This document shows, piece by piece, positions 61,261-64,000 of a stretch of 64,000 bases of DNA. The first letter of the stretch is position 1. Every line of letters begins with the position of its first letter. Source of the DNA: Xanthobacter autotrophicus (GTDB lineage Bacteria; Pseudomonadota; Alphaproteobacteria; Rhizobiales; Xanthobacteraceae); the NCBI RefSeq assembly GCF_043194295.1, contig NZ_JBAFVK010000011.1; one strand, 5' to 3'. The translations under genes were made by a program, and so were the position numbers. The notes beneath the pieces were generated by a model. That model saw only the letters and a program-made list of their open reading frames with translations, did no database searches and was not told the origin of the DNA.

Positions 61261-64000
61261 GCGCCGATCTCGTGCTGGATGCCCGCGACCCCGAGGCGAC
61301 GCCCAAGTCCGAGGCGACACGTCGCCAGTCGGAGGCCTCCCATCCCGCCTTCTCGGCCTGGGTGTCGGCCAATGCCGGCTCGGGCAAGACCCATGTGCTG
61401 GCGCGCCGCGTCATCCGCCTGCTGCTGGCCGGCACGCCGCCGGGGCGCATCCTGTGCCTCACCTATACCAAGGCGGCGGCGGCCAACATGGCCAACCGGG
61501 TGCTGGCCATCCTCGGCCGCTGGGTGCGCCTGCCCGATGGGGAGTTGGACGCCGCCATCCGCGACACGGTGGGCTCGGCCCCCGATGCCGCTTTGCGCGC
61601 CCGCGCCCGCCGGCTGTTCGCCGCCGCGCTGGAAACGCCGGGCGGGCTGAAGATCCAGACCATCCACGCCTTCTGCGGCGCGCTGCTCCACCGCTTCCCG
61701 TTCGAGGCCGACGTGGCCGCCGGCTTCGGCGAACTGGATGAGGTGGGCCGGCAGGAACTGATGGCCCGCATCCGCGCCGACCTCGTGGTAGCGGCCACCC
61801 GCGTGCCGAACGCGCCCCTGGGCGAGGCGCTGGCGCGGTTGACCGAAGATATGTCCGACAGCGGCCTGTCCGGCCTGCTCGAGGCCGCCATCGCCTTGCG
61901 CGCCCGCATCCTGCCGCTGGGCGACACGCCGAGCGCGCGGAAGGCGGCGGTGGCGCGGGCGCTCGATCTGCCGGCGGATGCCAATGTGGCGGATCTGGAA
62001 GTGCAGATGCTGGCGAGCCCCCATCTGCCCCATTCCGAATGGGCGAGCGCGGCGGCGGAGCTGGCCGCCTCCGACAAGGCCACCGACCGCACACGGGGCG
62101 ATGATCTTCTGGCCGCCGCCGAGGCGGGAGACATGGCGTCCGGCCTTGCCGCCTGGCGGCGGGTGTTCTTCGGCTCGGAGGGGCCGCGCTCGGACCGCAA
62201 CCTCTTCACCAAGGGCTTCGCCGACCGCGCCCCCGGCCTTGCCGCGCGGCTGCGGGATGAGCGCGACCGCCTTGCGGTGCTCGCAGACCAACTGCTCGGC
62301 GCCCGCACCCTGGAGCGCACCGAGGCCGCGCTGACCCTCGCGGCCGAGGCCGTCCGCCGTTACGAGGCCGAGAAGGCGGCGCGCGGGCTTTTGGATTTCG
62401 ACGACCTCATCGTCAAGGCCGCCCAGCTGCTCTCCGACCAGCCCACCTTCGTGCAGTACAAGCTGGACCAGGGCATCGACCACATTCTCGTGGACGAGGC
62501 GCAGGATACCAGCCCGCAGCAGTGGCGGGTGGTGCAGGGCCTCGCCGACGATTTCTTCTCCGGCGCCGGTGCGCGGGAGGACGTGACGCGCACCCTGTTC
62601 GTGGTGGGGGACGAGAAGCAGTCCATCTTCTCCTTCCAGGGCGCCGATCCGCGCGCTTTCGGCGAGATGCGCTCAACCTTTGCGCGCAAGGCGGGGCCAC
62701 AGGCCCTGCGCCGGGTGGAACTGCCCCATTCCTTCCGCTCCGCGCCCGGCGTGCTGGAGGCGGTGGACCAGATCTTCTCCCGCCCCGAGGCCCATGATGG
62801 CCTCACGCTGGACGCGGTGGCCCCCGTGCATGCCGCCATCCGCGCCGATGCCCCGGCGCTGGTGGAGATCTGGCCCACCACCACGCCGGAGCCCGCGACC
62901 CAGCCGGACAATTGGCGCCGCCCGCTGGACGAGGCGCCGGTGGATGACCCGGTGAGCCGGCTCGCCCAGCGCATCGCCGGCTTCATCCAGGCGGGCATCG
63001 CCACCGGCCTTGCCATTCCCTCCCGCAATGGAAGGGCCATGCGGGCGGGTGACGTGCTGGTGCTGGTGCGCCGGCGCGGGCGGGTGTTTGAGGCGGTCAT
63101 CCGCGCGCTCAAGGAGCTGAAGGACGCCCAGGTGGAGGTGGCGGGCGCCGACCGCCTGGTGGTGGCCGAGCACATCGCCGCCCTCGACCTGATGGCGCTG
63201 GGCGACGCGCTGGTTTCCCCCGACGACGATCTGGCGCTGGCGGCTTTGCTCAAGAGCCCGCTGTTCGGCCTCACCGACGAGGATCTCCTCGCCCTGTGTC
63301 CCGGCCGGGGCGGACGGCTGGTGGACGCGCTCAAGGCGGCGGCCGATCCCCGCCACGCCGCCGCGTGGGCGCGGCTCGCTGCATGGCGCGGGGAGGCGAC
63401 TTTGCTGCGGCCGTTCGATTTCTACGCCCGCGTGCTGGGCCGCGACGGCGGTCGGCGCGCCATGCTGGCCCGGCTCGGCCCCGAGGCGGCCGACGTGCTG
63501 GACGAATTCATGGTGCTGGCCCGCGCCTATGAATCCAACGAACCGGCCAGCCTTGCCGGCTTCCTCGCCTATCTGCGCCGGGGCGGTGCCGAGACCAAGC
63601 GCGACATGGAGAGCGGCCGCAACGAGGTGCGGGTGATGACCGTGCATGGCGCCAAGGGCCTTGAGGCGCCCATCGTCATCCTCGCCGACACGGTGGACAT
63701 GCCGAAGGCCCGCTCCGCCGGTGGCCTCATCTGCGTGCCGGGGGCGGAGGGCGAGGTGCCGGTGCTGGCCCCGCGCAAGGCGGAGGATCCCGAACGCCTC
63801 GCCACCGCCCGCGCCGCCGCCGCCGCCCGCGAACTGGAGGAGCACCGGCGCCTGCTCTATGTGGCCCTCACCCGCGCCGAGGATGCTGTGATCGTCTGCG
63901 GCGCGGAGACCCGCGCACCGGCCAAGGACAAGGCCCATGCCCGTCCGGAGGGCTGCTGGTACGAGCTGGTGCGCGCCGCCCTCGCGCCGGAAGCGGACGA
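61257..64000 (+). CDS. addA: double-strand break repair helicase AddA (3' end beyond window)
   Basis: At least 914 residues of a UvrD-superfamily helicase-nuclease, cut off by the window end. ATG 61257 overlaps the addB stop (ATGA). Gln24 (RRQSEASHP) is the Q motif; Walker A AGSGKT is at 40-45 (AWVSANAGSGKTHVLARRV). Motif Ia is CLTYTKAAAANMANRV, IQTIHAFCGALLHRFPFE follows, and motif II is Asp413-Glu-Ala-Gln (ILVDEAQDTSPQQW). VVGDEKQSIFSFQGADP is motif III, VRVMTVHGAKGLEAPIVIL motif V, and RRLLYVALTRAEDAVIVCG motif VI. The C-terminal nuclease domain is not seen. A thioredoxin gene often follows in relatives. Confidence 0.95.
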   Translation, partial: MSADLVLDARDPEATPKSEATRRQSEASHPAFSAWVSANAGSGKTHVLARRVIRLLLAGTPPGRILCLTYTKAAAANMANRVLAILGRWVRLPDGELDAAIRDTVGSAPDAALRARARRLFAAALETPGGLKIQTIHAFCGALLHRFPFEADVAAGFGELDEVGRQELMARIRADLVVAATRVPNAPLGEALARLTEDMSDSGLSGLLEAAIALRARILPLGDTPSARKAAVARALDLPADANVADLEVQMLASPHLPHSEWASAAAELAASDKATDRTRGDDLLAAAEAGDMASGLAAWRRVFFGSEGPRSDRNLFTKGFADRAPGLAARLRDERDRLAVLADQLLGARTLERTEAALTLAAEAVRRYEAEKAARGLLDFDDLIVKAAQLLSDQPTFVQYKLDQGIDHILVDEAQDTSPQQWRVVQGLADDFFSGAGAREDVTRTLFVVGDEKQSIFSFQGADPRAFGEMRSTFARKAGPQALRRVELPHSFRSAPGVLEAVDQIFSRPEAHDGLTLDAVAPVHAAIRADAPALVEIWPTTTPEPATQPDNWRRPLDEAPVDDPVSRLAQRIAGFIQAGIATGLAIPSRNGRAMRAGDVLVLVRRRGRVFEAVIRALKELKDAQVEVAGADRLVVAEHIAALDLMALGDALVSPDDDLALAALLKSPLFGLTDEDLLALCPGRGGRLVDALKAAADPRHAAAWARLAAWRGEATLLRPFDFYARVLGRDGGRRAMLARLGPEAADVLDEFMVLARAYESNEPASLAGFLAYLRRGGAETKRDMESGRNEVRVMTVHGAKGLEAPIVILADTVDMPKARSAGGLICVPGAEGEVPVLAPRKAEDPERLATARAAAAARELEEHRRLLYVALTRAEDAVIVCGAETRAPAKDKAHARPEGCWYELVRAALAPEAD

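Noticed and set aside
1..64000. CRISPR arrays, transposases, phage or toxin-antitoxin systems
   Set aside because: No regularly spaced repeats and no protein with such motifs was seen; alpha-2-macroglobulin is the only defence-like gene.

Overview
This is a chromosomal, GC-rich segment of an alphaproteobacterium of the order Hyphomicrobiales/Rhizobiales; the gene content and style suggest the Xanthobacteraceae (Xanthobacter, Azorhizobium or Ancylobacter-like), but that placement is an inference from gene families and base composition, not from a search. Pointers are an aerobic CobG/CobN-type cobalamin pathway, a DivL-type tyrosine pseudo-histidine kinase, a TsaE-AmgK fusion followed by MurU, AddAB in place of RecBCD, and many 4-base ATGA/GTGA gene overlaps. 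I see no transposase, integrase, phage gene or CRISPR array; the window looks like core genome with several metabolic clusters.

Layout. 57-2652: a VanZ-like membrane protein and a SulP anion transporter. 2827-8199: an operon of phosphate acetyltransferase, acetate kinase, a DUF3141 protein with a polyhydroxyalkanoate-synthase-like Cys/Asp/His triad, and FabI enoyl-ACP reductase. 8307-9285: a 62-residue unknown protein and a small family 2 glycosyltransferase. 9672-17107: a bacterial alpha-2-macroglobulin with a thioester motif, overlapping penicillin-binding protein 1C. 17121-17882: a DUF1127 mini-gene with terminator, tRNA-Gln(CTG) with a plausible promoter, and a strong hairpin. 17986-29337: housekeeping and catabolic genes (fumarylacetoacetate hydrolase family, LLM flavin oxidoreductase, GNAT, TsaC, acyl-CoA dehydrogenase, a secreted unknown, a Tim44-domain membrane protein, an ABC-2 exporter pair, an AhpD-like protein, GabD-type dehydrogenase). 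29495-30121: two small proteins.

30134-44448: the cobalamin (B12) cluster. A riboswitch on the minus strand (about 44281-44448) precedes DUF1636-cobW-cobN-cobG-cobH-cobI-cobJ. cobL-cobE-cobM forms a second minus-strand unit and cobB lies alone. cobK and cbiD are inserted on the opposite strand. The set has the oxygen-dependent CobG but no CobF; CbiD presumably carries out the C1 methylation.

44620-53105: a urate catabolism cluster. PuuD (membrane urate oxidase with cytochrome c), UraH, a PuuE-UraD fusion and an allantoate amidohydrolase-type M20 enzyme give a complete route from urate past allantoate. A uracil/xanthine-family permease, a LysR regulator and a second M20 peptidase accompany them. 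A near-perfect palindrome lies between uraH and the permease.

53326-64000: a tightly overlapping set with DivL-like pseudo-kinase, TsaE-AmgK, MurU, AddB and the start of AddA (cut by the window end). It joins cell-cycle signalling, tRNA t6A synthesis, peptidoglycan recycling and double-strand break repair.
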